Shown piece after piece: positions 63,798-64,000 of a stretch of DNA of 64,000 nt (its first letter is position 1; each line of letters opens with the position of its first letter). The notes beneath the pieces were generated by a model that worked only from the letters and a program-made list of their open reading frames with translations, was not told the DNA's origin and did not search any database. Source of the stretch: Achatina immaculata. Its lineage: Eukaryota > Mollusca > Gastropoda > Stylommatophora > Achatinidae. The translations under genes were made by a program, and so were the position numbers. Location: assembly GCA_009760885.1 (NCBI GenBank), contig CM019716.1, forward strand, positions 1,032,001 through 1,096,000, in the 5' to 3' direction.

Positions 63798-64000
63798 CTG
63801 TGAGAAAGAAAGAAAAACAAAATCATTTACATTCTTCAGGAATAATGAGTTTTGTTGCGATTTGATACGATCGCTTAACTTAAACATTGAAACATCCTAG
63901 TAAATCACTCGTTGTTTTACTCACAGCTGCACTAGTCAAAAATATACGAGAAAATAATCGCTGCATTTGTTGCCCAATTTAAGCTCGCTAGTGAGTTTGA

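Overview
This is eukaryotic (metazoan) genomic DNA: multi-kilobase introns with GT/AG splice signals, very high interspersed-repeat content, many micro- and minisatellites, and no bacterial-style gene packing. Several LINE families (an AP-endonuclease/RT element, RNase H-bearing LINEs, and RT tails ending in simple repeats) resemble elements I associate with molluscan, especially gastropod, genomes. That placement is inference; no single sequence here proves the phylum.

The one host gene I can support lies on the minus strand and spans essentially the whole window. It is a polycystin-1-like (PKD1-family) receptor. Read from high to low coordinates, 17 exons join through consensus splice sites with matching phases into one open frame of 912 codons: the tail of a hydrophobic leader (63773-63797), a WSC domain split over two exons (first half at 47-51 kb, second half at 42.8 kb), a first PKD domain (39.3 and 36.8 kb), a Cys-rich and beta-rich region (33.2-27.4 kb), then a run of PKD-type repeats (26.6 kb down to 3.9 kb). 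The gene continues past the left edge, where REJ, GPS, PLAT and membrane segments would be expected. Its promoter and first exon are beyond the right edge. The exon for the first half of the WSC domain is present three times, identically, in a recent tandem segmental duplication (45.9-51.7 kb).

The introns hold almost everything else. DNA transposons: a decayed mariner (0.1-1.0 kb), a mariner with both TIRs and a TA duplication but a broken transposase (15.9-17.2 kb), a dead Tc1 (57.8-59.3 kb), and hAT-like MITEs (20.7-21.2 and 37.1-37.3 kb). Retroelements: at least eight LINE families, mostly 5'-truncated, several nested within each other and flanked by recognisable target-site duplications; a Penelope-type GIY-YIG fragment (56.2 kb); tRNA-derived SINEs (14.2, 24.5 and 29.0 kb); and an unclassified element with internal tandem units present as a + copy (6.2-7.5 kb) and an inverted copy (39.8-40.8 kb).

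Minisatellites are unusually numerous (units of about 20-50 bp at 2.4, 22.5, 23.7, 25.7, 35.8, 36.3, 37.9, 49.9, 53.5, 61.9 and 63.3 kb). One of them, at 61.9 kb, has grown out of the RNase H coding sequence of a LINE. No tRNA or rRNA gene and no CRISPR array was seen. A short stretch matching the 5' end of U2 snRNA lies at 50.6 kb.
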